From contig JBOFBU010000002.1 of the NCBI GenBank assembly GCA_051645705.1, positions 124,001 through 188,000 on the forward strand: a DNA stretch of 64,000 nt, read 5' to 3'. The position numbers were made by a program, and so were the translations under genes. A model generated the notes under the pieces. The model had not been told where the DNA came from, did no database searches, and saw nothing but the letters and a program-made list of their open reading frames with translations. The DNA is from UBA710 sp051645705. Its GTDB lineage: Bacteria; Bacillota_I; Bacilli_A; Mycoplasmatales; Metamycoplasmataceae. Below are positions 19,977 to 29,431 of the stretch, in pieces (within the stretch, counting starts at the first letter, position 1; every line of letters starts with the position of its first letter).

Positions 19977-21283
19977 TGAAAAAAATAGTATTAGTAGGAA
20001 AACCCAACGTTGGAAAATCAACATTATTTAATAGAATAATTGGAAAAAGAGAAATGATTGTTTATGATCAAAGAGGGGTTACAAGGGATCGAATATATAG
20101 AAAATCTTCATGATTAAATAAAGATTTTATAATTATTGATACAGGTGGAATAACTTATGAAAATAAACCATTTTTAGAAGATATTAGATTACAAGCACAA
20201 ATAGCTATTGAAGAAGCTGATGTTGTTATTTTTATGCTTGATGGAAGATCAGAAGTTGATAATGAAGATATATATGTTCTTAATCTACTAAGAAAAGCTG
20301 GTAAAAAAGTTATTTTAGCAGCTAATAAATTAGAAGATAATAATTATCTTGATTCTTCACTATATTCTTTAGGTTTTGATAAGATATATGAAATAAGTGC
20401 TTTACATAATATAGGTATAGGAGAATTGCTTGAAGATATTTTAGAAGATTTTCCCACTAAAGATGAAAAAGAAGATAATAAAACTTTTAAGATTTCGATT
20501 ATTGGAAAACCTAATGCAGGAAAATCTTCACTATTAAATAAAATATTAAATGAAAATCGTTCAATTATCTCAAATATTCCCGGAACTACCAGGGATTCGG
20601 TTAATTCTATTTTTAAATATCATAATCAAGAATTTGAAATTATTGATACAGCGGGAATTAATCGTAAATCAAAATTAAATGAAGCAATCGATCATTATGC
20701 ATTACTAAGAGCATTTAATTCTTTAGATGAATCTAATTTAACTATTTTAGTAATTGATAGTACTTTTGAACTTTCTCATTTTGATGCAAGAATCGCTGGA
20801 TATGCGATGGAATATAAAAAACCAATAATAATTGCTATTAATAAATGAGATTTAATTGAAAAGGATGAAAAAACTATTGATAAATTTTCTGAAAAAGTAA
20901 GAAAAGAATTTAAGTTCTTATCTTGAGCTCCGATTGTTTATATTTCAGCTTTAACCGGAACGAGAGTTAATAAATTACTTGATGTAGTTTGTGAAACAAA
21001 AGAAAATATTGAAAGAAAGATAAATACTTCACTTTTAAATGAAGTAATGCTAGAAATGCAATTACTAACTCCGGCACCTTCACTTAAAGGAAGAAGATTA
21101 CTTATTAAATATATTAAGCAAATTCCTGATACAAAAATTCCTACTTTTCTTTTAGTTGTAAATGATACTAAATACTTACATTTTTCATATCAAAGACATA
21201 TTGAAAAAAAACTAAGAGAATCATTTAATTTAAAAGGTGTTCCATTAGAACTAAGATTTAAAAATAAAAATAATAAAAAATAA
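19976..21283 (+). CDS. der: GTPase Der (EngA)
   Basis: 435 residues. Double GTPase for 50S ribosome assembly. First G domain: GKPNVGKST (8-16), DTGG, and G4 reading NKLE where the family has NKxD. Second G domain: GKPNAGKSS near 178, DTAG, and NKWD with a TGA-encoded Trp. The C-terminal KH-like domain includes TPAPSLKGRRLLIKYIKQ. Last gene of the dnaJ operon. Confidence 0.97.
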
Positions 21284-21289
21284 AAAAAA

Positions 21290-21314
21290 TATTTACATTT
21301 TATAAATGTAAATA
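21290..21314 (-). terminator. Terminator between der and rpmF
   Basis: Perfect 11-base-pair hairpin (arms 21290-21300 and 21304-21314, 3-base loop). On the minus strand it is followed by eight T, so it best fits the end of rpmF. It may also end der transcripts. Confidence 0.65.
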
Positions 21315-21364
21315 CAATATATTAAATTATTATTCTATATTAATTTTTATTACAAAAAATAATT

Positions 21365-21559
21365 TTAACGATCATTTTTTGCTAAAAAACCATCTACTTT
21401 TTTTCCTTTATAAAAACCACAAAATTGGCAAACTCTATGTTGTTGAATTTTTTCTGAACAATTTTTACATGCTACTAAATTAGGAATAGTTAATGAATCA
21501 TGAGTTCTTCTTTTATGCTTTCTTTGTTTAGACGTTTTACGCTTTGGAACAATAGCCAT
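21365..21559 (-). CDS. rpmF: 50S ribosomal protein L32
   Basis: 64 residues. Begins MAIVPKRKTSKQRKHKRRTH, the L32 signature, followed by a zinc ribbon with CKNC and CQFC. A GAAAGGAA ribosome binding site precedes the ATG. Confidence 0.97.
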   Translation of the reverse strand: MAIVPKRKTSKQRKHKRRTHDSLTIPNLVACKNCSEKIQQHRVCQFCGFYKGKKVDGFLAKNDR

Positions 21560-21653
21560 ATATTTCCTTTCTTATTAATTTTAAATTCAATTTCTTTAAA
21601 TTATAAACTAAATATTTTTTTCTAAAATAATTTTATTAATATTATCTAAATTA

Positions 21654-21675
21654 AAAAAGCCAAAAAAGGCTTTTT
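21654..21675 (-). terminator. Terminator of gapA
   Basis: Minus-strand hairpin AAAAAGCC-(6 T)-GGCTTTTT whose T-rich 3' arm extends into TT, 22 bases after the gapA stop. Factor-independent form. Confidence 0.8.
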
Positions 21676-21697
21676 ATATATTTTTTCTAAATTTATT

Positions 21698-22702
21698 TTA
21701 TAAATTAGCGAATTTTTTAAGTGTTCTTACGAATTGTGAAACATATGAAGTTTCATTGTCATATCATGAAACAATTTTAAACATTTTTTTACCTTCTGGT
21801 GAAACTAATACTTTAGTTAATTGAGGATCAAAAATTGTTCCAGCTGTTGAACCAATAATATCTGATGAAACAATTGGATCTGGATTATATTCTAATGAAT
21901 CTGAAGCCATTTTTTTAACAGCTTGATTAATTCCATCAACTGTAGCTTCTTTTTTTGTTTCAAATACTAAATCTACAACTGAACCAGTTAATGTAGGAAC
22001 ACGCATAGCAATTCCATCTAATCTTCCATTTAATGAAGGAATAACTAATCCAATAGCTGCAGCTGCTCCTGTTGAAGTAGGAATAATATTAGCAGCTCCT
22101 GCTCTAGCTCTTCTTAAATCTGAATGAGGAGCATCAACTAATCTTTGGTCTCCTGTATATGAGTGAATTGTAGTCATAAATCCTACTTCAATTCCAAATA
22201 CATCATCAATCGCTTTAGCAATAGGTGCTAAACAGTTTGTTGTACATGAAGCTCCTGAAATAATATCATCACTTTTTGATAATTCATTATCATTTACTGA
22301 ATAAACAATAGTTTTGATATCTTTTCCAGCTGGTGCAGAAATAGCAACTTTTTTAGCTCCTGCTTTTAAGTGTTTTGAAGCACCTTCTCTTGAAGTAAAA
22401 AATCCTGTAGATTCAACAACAACATCAATTCCTTCTTCTTTTCATGGTAATGCTTCTGGGTCTCTTTCAGCATGAATTTTAATTTCAACACCGTTTACTA
22501 CTATTGATGATTCTTTAGCTTCAACTGTACCTTTAAATCTTCCGTGTGCCGAATCGTATTTTAATAAATGTGCTAATGTTTTTGCGCTGGTTAAGTCATT
22601 AATAGAAACTATTTTTAATTCTTTTTCTAATCCTAATTCGAAAATTTGTCTAAAAACAAGACGTCCTATTCTTCCAAACCCGTTAATGGCAATTTTTTTC
22701 AT
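21698..22702 (-). CDS. gapA: Glyceraldehyde-3-phosphate dehydrogenase
   Basis: 334 residues. Glycolytic NAD-dependent enzyme, cytoplasmic. NAD site INGFGRIGRLVFRQ (5-18), catalytic Cys in SGASCTTNCLAP near 155, then HSYTGDQRLVDAPHSDLRRARA and the C-terminal WYDNETSYVSQ with TGA for Trp. Single-gene unit with an AGGAG ribosome binding site before the ATG and a good terminator. G+C in the gene is a little higher than its neighbours, as in strongly expressed genes. Confidence 0.98.
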
Positions 22703-22805
22703 TTTTTCTCCTAATTTTTATTTTTTATTTATTAATATTTTAATACAAACTTAAAATTTAAAACATTTTTTTAAAAAAATAAAATTAATGCATTTAAAAA
22801 ACTCT

Positions 22806-22842
22806 TTTTTTGCTATTTTTAACCAATTTTTTGCCATTTTTT
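22806..22842 (+). repeat. Direct repeat TTTTTTGCYATTTTT, possible operator
   Basis: Two copies (from 22806 and 22827), differing at one base, with a 21-base period, i.e. two helical turns, just upstream of the peptide gene promoter element. The spacing is what a dimeric regulator would need. Low-complexity T runs weaken the case. Confidence 0.4.
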
Positions 22843-22854
22843 ACATATATAAAT
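22837..22854 (+). promoter_or_regulatory. Promoter-region element shared with the C39 exporter
   Basis: TTTTTTACATATATAAAT, the same 18 bases as upstream of the exporter operon on the other strand. It is followed 15 bases later by the ATG and in between by AAAGGAG. Confidence 0.5.
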
Positions 22855-22869
22855 TGAAAGGAGACAAAT

Positions 22870-23097
22870 ATGAATAATAATATTATTGGTTTTAAAAAAC
22901 TTACAAACGAAAAAGAAAAGAAAATAGTAGCCGGAATTGGCACAATAGCCGCTATTGCTACTTTAGTTCCTTTAGGAATTTCTGTATTTAATACTCTTAT
23001 AGGTGGAATTAGAACTCTTCAATCACAGAGGGGAGAAATAAAACTTAAAGATACTAATTATAAATGAGAAAATGATTTAACATATAGCATTATATAA
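22870..23097 (+). CDS. Candidate double-glycine-type leader peptide (75 residues)
   Basis: Small gene with its own AAAGGAG ribosome binding site and a strong terminator. The N-terminal 22 residues (MNNNIIGFKKLTNEKEKKIV then AG) resemble leaders cut by C39 exporters: Phe at -15, Leu at -12, Glu at -9/-7, Ile at -4, small residues Ala-Gly at -2/-1. The core starts IGTIAAIATLVPLGISVFNT and is hydrophobic and glycine-rich, then becomes polar and charged; one Trp is TGA. I infer that it is exported and processed, perhaps as a bacteriocin or signal. A plain small membrane protein is the alternative. Ala instead of Gly at -2 is atypical. Confidence 0.6.
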
Positions 23098-23105
23098 AAT
23101 AATTC

Positions 23106-23129
23106 AAACCCACTAAAAGTGGGTTTTTT
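23106..23129 (+). terminator. Terminator of the peptide gene
   Basis: Hairpin AAACCCAC-TAAAA-GTGGGTTT running into TTTTTT, 8 bases after the stop codon. This is one of the most GC-rich terminator stems in the window and supports a short dedicated transcript. Confidence 0.85.
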
Positions 23130-23139
23130 AAAAAAGGGT

Positions 23140-23145
23140 TATAAT
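23140..23145 (+). promoter_or_regulatory. -10 box (TATAAT) of the hydrolase gene
   Basis: TATAAT, 10 bases before the ATG and directly after the peptide terminator. The hydrolase is therefore a separate, probably leaderless unit. Confidence 0.5.
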
Positions 23146-23155
23146 ATAAAATTAA

Positions 23156-23977
23156 ATGAATAAAAAACCGAACTGAATTAAAATAGATGGATTTAAAGAA
23201 GAAATTCCTTTTTATTTTAGAGGAGATATTAATAGCGAAAAATGTATTTTATTTGTTCATGGCCTTGGTGGAAGTGGATCACCATTTATGAGAACCATTG
23301 ATCAAGAAAATTTATTTAATGATTATTTTGTAATTTCTTTAGATATGAGAGGACAAAATAGAAATAAAAATAAGCCATCCAAATTTTTTAAAAGGTATAT
23401 AAAAGATTTAAAAATTATTATTAATTTTCTAATAGATAAATTTGAAATTAAAAATCTTTATATATTAGGAGAATCATGAGGATCAGCATTATCTTTTCTT
23501 TACCTTAAATATGTATCAAATCCATTTATTAAAGGGGTTATTGGTTGAAATATGCCTTATTCCGTTACTAAGAATGAAGAGGTAAATAAAAAAGAAAGTA
23601 AGGCAATTGATAATTTGAAAGTTATTTTTACTTTTTTAACAAATATTACAACATGATCTAAAAGACCATTTAATAACGAATTAACTAATAATCCTGTCAT
23701 TATAAGAATTAATAGTTTAAGTGATGGTTTACAGAATAACAAACTTCCTATAGCATCTTTTTTTTGTTTGAAAAAAGCATGAAGATATTTAAAATCAAAA
23801 CAAAGAAAAGAAAACAGTCTTTATATTCAAAGTATGGGGGATATTTTAAGAAATAATAAAATTATTGAAAAATACAAAGATAATATTGTTGTTCTTGATA
23901 GTGGTACTCATATATTATCTTTAGATATAAAAGATAATATGAATCTTTTTGAAATTATAAAAAAAACTATTTCTTAA
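23156..23977 (+). CDS. Alpha/beta-fold hydrolase
   Basis: 273 residues with code 4. Oxyanion motif FVHGLGGSG near residue 42, nucleophile elbow GESWGS (Ser near 107, Trp from TGA), and a likely catalytic His in DSGTHIL near the C-terminus. The acid residue is less clear, perhaps in the MGDILRN segment. This is the lysophospholipase/esterase type common in mycoplasmas; the substrate is unknown. No signal peptide. The stop codon lies in the loop of the following hairpin. Confidence 0.85.
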
Positions 23978-23989
23978 AAAATAGTTTTT
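23962..23989. terminator. Bidirectional terminator between hydrolase and tRNA-Ile
   Basis: Perfect 11-base-pair hairpin (arms 23962-23972 and 23979-23989). Its plus-strand 3' arm ends in five T. Its minus-strand side also runs into T, so it can serve both convergent units. Confidence 0.7.
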
Positions 23990-24019
23990 AAATTTTATTG
24001 GCATATTTTTCTTTATATA

Positions 24020-24096
24020 TGGTGGGAACGAATGGGCTTGAACCATCGACCTCACGATTATCAGTCGTGTGCTCTAACCAGCTGAGCTACGCTCCC
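24020..24096 (-). tRNA. tRNA-Ile (anticodon GAT)
   Basis: 77 bases including an encoded CCA end. Acceptor stem GGGAGCG pairs with CGTTCCC (one G-T pair), D arm GCTCAGCTGGTTAGAGC, anticodon stem-loop CGACTGATAATCG with GAT, and T arm with GGTTCAAGCCC. It begins only a few bases after a weak terminator that follows rpsI. Confidence 0.95.
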
Positions 24097-24098
24097 AT

Positions 24099-24117
24099 AA
24101 AAAAAGCTTTTGCTTTT
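24099..24117 (-). terminator. Weak terminator between rpsI and tRNA-Ile
   Basis: Minus-strand AAAAGC-AAAA-GCTTTT with seven T in all, ending 2 bases before the tRNA. With only six pairs it may act as partial terminator or processing site. Confidence 0.45.
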
Positions 24118-24119
24118 AA

Positions 24120-24518
24120 TTAACGTTTTGAGAATTGACGCGCTTTTCTTGCTTTTCTCAATCCTGGTTTTTTTCTTTCTTTAATTCTTGCATCTCTTGT
24201 TAACATTTTTGCAGCTTTTAATTTTGGACGATAATCTGCTGAAACATTTAATAGAGCTCTTGCAATACCTAATCTAATTGCTCCAGCTTGTCCTGAAAGT
24301 CCGCCACCTCTTACATTAACAATAATATCAAAATTATTTACTGTTTCTGTAATAACAATTGGTTGAAGTGCATCTTTAATAAAAATATCTGATCTTAAAT
24401 ATTCTTTAGCTTCTCTTTTATTTATTACAAACTTTCCAGTTCCTTTTCTTAAGATAACTCTAGCTGTTGAAGACTTTCTTCTTCCAAGTCCTCTATACAT
24501 TAATATATCTTGTTTCAT
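24120..24518 (-). CDS. rpsI: 30S ribosomal protein S9
   Basis: 132 residues. Begins MKQDILMYRGLGRRKSSTARV and ends GLRKARKARQFSKR, the S9 tail that reaches the P-site tRNA. The family core starts at YRGLGRRKS, so the ATG six codons in is a possible start. The upstream ATG is preferred because a GAGG site lies before it. It follows rplM in the standard rplM-rpsI operon with a 2-base gap. Confidence 0.96.
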   Translation of the reverse strand: MKQDILMYRGLGRRKSSTARVILRKGTGKFVINKREAKEYLRSDIFIKDALQPIVITETVNNFDIIVNVRGGGLSGQAGAIRLGIARALLNVSADYRPKLKAAKMLTRDARIKERKKPGLRKARKARQFSKR

Positions 24519-24520
24519 AA

Positions 24521-24955
24521 TTATTTAACCTCTAATTTCATAGGTTTTTGTGCTTCTTGATTATGAATTGGTCCTTCATAAACATAAAGATTCCTATATT
24601 GTTTTGATCCTAATTTATTATGAGGTAACATTCCTTTAATAGCTTTTTCTAAAATTCTAACTGGCTTTTTACTTCTTAATTCACTTGGAGATGTTGTTTT
24701 AAGACCTCCTGGATATAATGAGTGAGAGTAGTAAATTTTATCTTTTTCTTTATTTCCTGTCAAAATGATTTTTTCAGCATTAATAATAACGATATTATCT
24801 CCCATATCAATATTTGGAGTAAATGTTGGTTTATTTTTTCCTCTTAAATATGTTGCTGCTAAAGTAGCAACTCTACCTAAAACTAAACCTTCGGCATCAA
24901 TAAAATATCATTTTTTATCAATTTCTTCCTTTTTAAGAATTGTGGTTTGTCTCAT
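24521..24955 (-). CDS. rplM: 50S ribosomal protein L13
   Basis: 144 residues. Starts MRQTTILKKEEIDKKWYFID, with a TGA Trp, and carries the family blocks GRVATLAATYLRGK, GDNIVIINA and KAIKGMLPHNKLG. An early assembly protein of the 50S subunit. AAAGGAAAC ahead of the ATG is a good ribosome binding site. Confidence 0.97.
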
Positions 24956-25035
24956 TTGTTTCCTTTCAAATTTTATCTAATAAATCAAATGACAATAATT
25001 TTATTTACTTTTAATAATATATTAAAAAAAAATTA

Positions 25036-25053
25036 TTTTTCAAAAATGAAAAA
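25036..25053 (-). terminator. Possible terminator after ktrB
   Basis: Minus-strand TTTTTCA-TTTT-TGAAAAA followed by a long T run, about 55 bases after the ktrB stop and ahead of rplM. Confidence 0.45.
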
Positions 25054-25107
25054 ATATCTTTTGTTTTTTAATGTAATGGGTAATAAAAATTATAATATAA
25101 ATTTAAA

Positions 25108-26601
25108 TTATCCAGTCAAAATTTCTTCTTTTACATAATTAAATAACTCTTCTTTTCTATTATTTTCATTAATTACTAGAATTGATGATGATATTCCTAA
25201 TTGCCCTATAAACATAATTAAAATTAAATTAAATTGAGATACAACATTTAAATCTTTAGTTATTCCAGTTGATAATCCAGTAGTTCCAAAAGCTGAAAAA
25301 ACTTCAAAAACTATATCTAATTCATCCTGTTTTCCAAAAGAATTAGTTTCAATAATTGTTAAAGATGATAAACAAATTAAGACAGAAATTGAAACGATAA
25401 TAATCGAAGTTGAAAAAACTACATTGGATTTGGCAATTGTTTCTTTTCCAATATTTTTACTAAATATTTTAATAGAATTAGTATTTTTAATTTTTGCTCA
25501 TATTCCAAGAACGACAACCGCAATAGTTGTTGTTCTAATTCCTCCAGCTGTTGATGAAGGAGCAGATCCTATAAACATCATAATAATAAATACAATTAAT
25601 GTTCCTTGAGATAAATCTCCTATTTCTATGGTAGAAAATCCTGCATTTCTTGTTGACATTGTATTAAAGAAAATAGCAAATAATTTTTCTGAGGAACTAC
25701 CATAAATTGGGTTATTTCAAAAATTATCAATTAGATTTAATTCAAAAATATAAGTTAATGATAATCCTATAATTGCTACTATTAAATATGTAAGACAAGA
25801 CAATTTTGTAAATAAACTAAATTTAAATTTTTTATTTCTGTTCATCAATTTTCTTCTAGAAAACTCAAAGAAATCAAAAATTACAGGATATCCAATACCA
25901 CCAATTACAAAAAGAATAATAAAGATAATTTGAATCGAATAATTAGCATAGTATGGCATTAATGATTTGCCACCTATAATATCAAATCCTGCATTATTAA
26001 TTGCTGAAATTGAATGAAAAACAGCAAATCTTATTGATTCTGTAACATTATGATAAGGATCAGAAAATTCTTCAGAACCTATAGTTTGAAAATTAAATGT
26101 CCCCTTATCAAAATAAAAAACAAAAGATAAAATAAAGGATGAAAGTAAAATTAAAAAGAAAATAATCGAAATGGATGATCTTATTGTTGATAAACTTTTT
26201 CCTATATTATTTGACGATCTTTCTTTATCTAAAATAACTCTTGAATAAAGAGACATTGACCTTCTGAAGATGAAATTAATAAAATAATATTTTAAGGCAA
26301 AAATTCCTATTCCTCCAACTAAAATTAAAATAGAAATAATTGCTTGACCAAATATCGACCATGTTTCGAATGTCGGTAACGTTGTTAGTCCTGTATCACT
26401 AAAAGCAGAAGCAACAACAAAAAGAGCATCTACATAACTTACTTCATTTTTTCCTGTTTGAGAAATTGGAGAAAATAAAATTAACGAAGCTAAAATAACT
26501 ACTAAAAAATAAGTTATTAAAATTATTTTAAAATTAGATATTTTTTTAAAACTATTTATAAAGCGATTAAATGTATGTTTAAGTTTATCCATTTTTCTCA
26601 T
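25108..26601 (-). CDS. ktrB: Potassium uptake channel subunit KtrB (Trk/Ktr family)
   Basis: 497 residues, all-membrane. Four pore-loop repeats are visible by their filter sequences: AFSDTGLTTL, INNAGFD, TRNAGFST and FGTTGLSTG, each with the conserved Gly. Works with the cytoplasmic gating ring KtrA, which is encoded divergently 161 bases away. About 10 Met-Pore-Met helices are expected. Trp is TGA. MDKLKH four codons later is an alternative start. Confidence 0.94.
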
Positions 26602-26746
26602 TTCTAATTAAAAACATTATTATACTTTAGTTTATCTAAATATTTTTCCATTTGTAATTATTTTTATATATAAATTAAGGTTGTTTTTAAATTTAAAATA
26701 GATTACAAATTATTATTATTTATGCTTTAATTCTCCTAATTTATTT

Positions 26747-26752
26747 TATAAT
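26747..26752 (+). promoter_or_regulatory. -10 box (TATAAT) of ktrA
   Basis: TATAAT, 10 bases before the ktrA ATG, no ribosome binding site. The 161-base interval to ktrB also holds a TTTTTATATATAAATTAAGG stretch resembling the exporter/peptide promoter element, so that element may be partly a generic promoter. Confidence 0.5.
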
Positions 26753-26762
26753 AATATCAATT

Positions 26763-27536
26763 ATGTCAAAAAAAGATATTTGCCTAATAGGTGCCGGAAC
26801 ATTCGGAGAAGCTGTTGTTAAACAGCTTAACAAATTAAATAAAAGAGTTCTTGTAATTGATAAAGATGAGACTGCTCTTTCTTTAATTAATTCAGAATAT
26901 AATTCTTTAGCTGTTTTAGAAGCGTCAGATCTTAGAGCATTAAAATCAATTGGAATAGAAGAATTTGAAACTGTTATAGTTGGAGTTAGTGATAATATTG
27001 AAATCATCGCCGCTTTATTAGAAATAGGAATTAAATCAATTATAGCAAGAGCCAAAACTAAAAGACATGCTAGAGTTTTACATCAAATAGGAGTAAATAT
27101 TATTATAAGACCTGAATCTGAATCAGGAACAAGAACGGCTTTAATTGCGGCTAATAGTAATTTTCTTAAATATTCTTCTTCATTAAATGAATTAGGAGAT
27201 AATTTTGTTATTGGTTCTTCATTTGTAAATAATCAAGAATTAATTGATATTCCCTTAAAAGAACTTAAATTGAATAATCGAGGAATTACTGTTATTTTAG
27301 TTAAAAGAAAAAAAGAACCATCAGTCTTGCCTTCGGCTGATCTTATCCTTAAAATTAATGATCAAATAACAGTTGTAGGTAAAATTAATGATGTTACTGA
27401 ATTTTTTGGTTATATGAATTTCGATTCATTTAGTGATAATCACTATAAAAAGAATGTAAATAACTTTTCTCCAACAGCTTCAAATGAGATAGATACCAAA
27501 AAAGGTAAAAGAAAGTTCTTTAAAAGTAAAAAATAA
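26763..27536 (+). CDS. ktrA: Potassium uptake regulatory subunit KtrA (RCK domains)
   Basis: 257 residues. RCK-N Rossmann fold with GAGTFGEAVV (10-19) for nucleotide binding and VLVIDKDE after strand 2; the RCK-C domain spans about 140-215. The last 35 residues (ASNEIDTKKGKRKFFKSKK) are a basic tail beyond the usual 220-residue KtrA. Forms the ring that gates KtrB with ATP/ADP and, in relatives, c-di-AMP. Monocistronic. Confidence 0.94.
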   Translation: MSKKDICLIGAGTFGEAVVKQLNKLNKRVLVIDKDETALSLINSEYNSLAVLEASDLRALKSIGIEEFETVIVGVSDNIEIIAALLEIGIKSIIARAKTKRHARVLHQIGVNIIIRPESESGTRTALIAANSNFLKYSSSLNELGDNFVIGSSFVNNQELIDIPLKELKLNNRGITVILVKRKKEPSVLPSADLILKINDQITVVGKINDVTEFFGYMNFDSFSDNHYKKNVNNFSPTASNEIDTKKGKRKFFKSKK

Positions 27537-27548
27537 TTATAAATTTAT

Positions 27549-27574
27549 TAATTATTTTATTTGAAAAATAATTA
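27549..27574. repeat. Inverted repeat after ktrA
   Basis: 10-base-pair inverted repeat with a 6-base loop, within which AAAAATAATTATAAA is also directly repeated (27530-27544 and 27564-27578, the first over the ktrA stop). It has no T tract, so terminator function is doubtful. Confidence 0.3.
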
Positions 27575-27622
27575 TAAAATAAAATTAAATAAAGCAAAAG
27601 CATTGTTTAATTTTTTTTAATT

Positions 27623-27628
27623 TATAAT
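27623..27628 (+). promoter_or_regulatory. -10 box (TATAAT) of lepA
   Basis: TATAAT, 9 bases before the lepA ATG without a ribosome binding site. A TTGTTT 14 bases upstream of it is a weak -35 candidate. Confidence 0.5.
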
Positions 27629-27637
27629 TGTATTAAT

Positions 27638-29425
27638 ATGGATAAAAATAAAATAAGAAATTTTGCAATAATCGCTCATATAGATCATGGAAAATCAACA
27701 CTAGCAGATAGACTTTTAGAGATTTCAAATACTATAAATTCCAGAGAACTAAATGCTCAACATTTAGATACAATGGATCTTGAAAAAGAAAGAGGAATTA
27801 CAATAAAATTAAATGCTGCTCAAATAGAATATAAAAATTATATTTTTCATTTAATAGATACTCCAGGTCATGTCGATTTTGCATATGAAGTTTCAAGAAG
27901 TCTAGCAGCTGTTGAGGGAGTTTTATTATTAATTGATGCAACTCAAGGAATAGAAGCTCAAACTCTTGCAAATGTTTATATGGCTCTTGATCATAATTTA
28001 GAAATAATTCCTGTTATAAATAAAATAGATTTGCCTTCAGCTAATGTTGAAGAAGTTAAAAAAGAAATTGAAGAAACTATTGGAATAAGTGCTGATGATG
28101 CTATTTTAATTTCCGCTAAAACAGGATTAAATGTCGAAAAAGTTTTTGATGCAATTATTGAAAAAATTCCTGCACCAATAGATGCTGATGATAATAAACC
28201 ATTAAAAGCACTTGTTTTTGATTCTTATTATGATCCTTTTAGAGGAGTTATTATTCTTACAAGAATTTTTAATGGAAAAATTAAGGTTGGAGATAACTTC
28301 TTCTTTTTAACTAATAAAGAAAAGGTTTTTCATGTAACTGAATTAGGAATTAAAAAACCTCAAGAAGTGAAAAAAGATTTTCTTGAATCAGGAGAAGTTG
28401 GTTGAATAGCGGCTTCTATAAGAGATGCAAAACAAGTTGCAATAGGTGATACTATAACTTTATCTAGCAATCCAACAGATGCTCCAATTGATGGATATAA
28501 AAAAATGAAACCAGTTGTTTTTACAGGTTTTTATCCAATAGATGGAAAAGATTATGAATTATTAAAAGATTCTTTGGAAAAAATTTCTCTTTCAGATTCA
28601 TCAATTACATATGAACCAGAATCATCAAAAGCTCTTGGTCATGGTTTTAGAATTGGCTTTCTTGGTCTTTTACATATGGAAATTTTACAAGAAAGACTTT
28701 CAAGAGAATTCAATATAGATTTAATAGCTACAGCACCATCAGTTGAATTTATTGTTTATAAAACAAATAAAGAAAAATTAATTATTTCTAATCCATCAGA
28801 ATTTCCAGATACATCTTCTATTGATTTTATAGAAGAACCATTTGTAAGGGCCGAAATTTTAGTAATTCAAGAATTTATCGGTTCAATAATGGAATTATGT
28901 AAATTAAAAAGAGGGAAGTATATTAAAGCTGATTGTATTGATTCAAAAAGATGAAAAATAATTTATGATATGCCTTTAAATGAAATTATTTTTGATTTTT
29001 TCGATAAACTTAAATCAATTTCCAAAGGATATGCTTCATTTGATTACACTATTATAGCTCCAGAAAAAGCTAATTTAGTAAAAGTTGATATCTTATTAAA
29101 TGGCGAAAAAATTGATGCTTTTAGTTCAATTATTCACAGAGATTTTGCTGAGGAAAGATCAAGAGAATTAGTTAAAAAATTAAAAGAATTAATTCCTAGA
29201 AATAATTTTGAAGTACCTGTTCAAGCGGCTATTGGAGCTAAGATAATAGCTAGAGAAACAATTAAAGCTTATCGAAAAGATGTTACTGCTAAATTATATG
29301 GTGGAGATGTTACAAGAAGACAAAAACTACTTAAAAAACAAAAAGAAGGTAAGAAAAGAGCAAAAGCTTTTGGAAAAGTAGAAGTTCCTCAAGATACATT
29401 TATTAAATTACTAAAAAATAAATAA
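27638..29425 (+). CDS. lepA: Elongation factor 4 (LepA)
   Basis: 595 residues, full length. Ribosome-associated GTPase with EF-G-like domains. AHIDHGKST (13-21), ERGITIK, DTPGHVDF and NKIDLP form the G domain. Later FEVPVQAAIGAKIIARE and the basic LepA-specific C-terminal domain (KKQKEGKKRAKAFGKVEVPQ) are intact. Two Trp are TGA. Its stop is 6 bases from that of convergent trpS. Confidence 0.98.
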
Positions 29426-29431
29426 AAAGCT

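Noticed and set aside
25424..25609. Plus-strand open frame with hydrophobic residues
   Set aside because: Antisense to the pore loops of ktrB; its hydrophobicity mirrors the real gene.
27549..27578. Terminator for ktrA
   Set aside because: An inverted repeat exists but is not followed by a T tract, so only a repeat is recorded.
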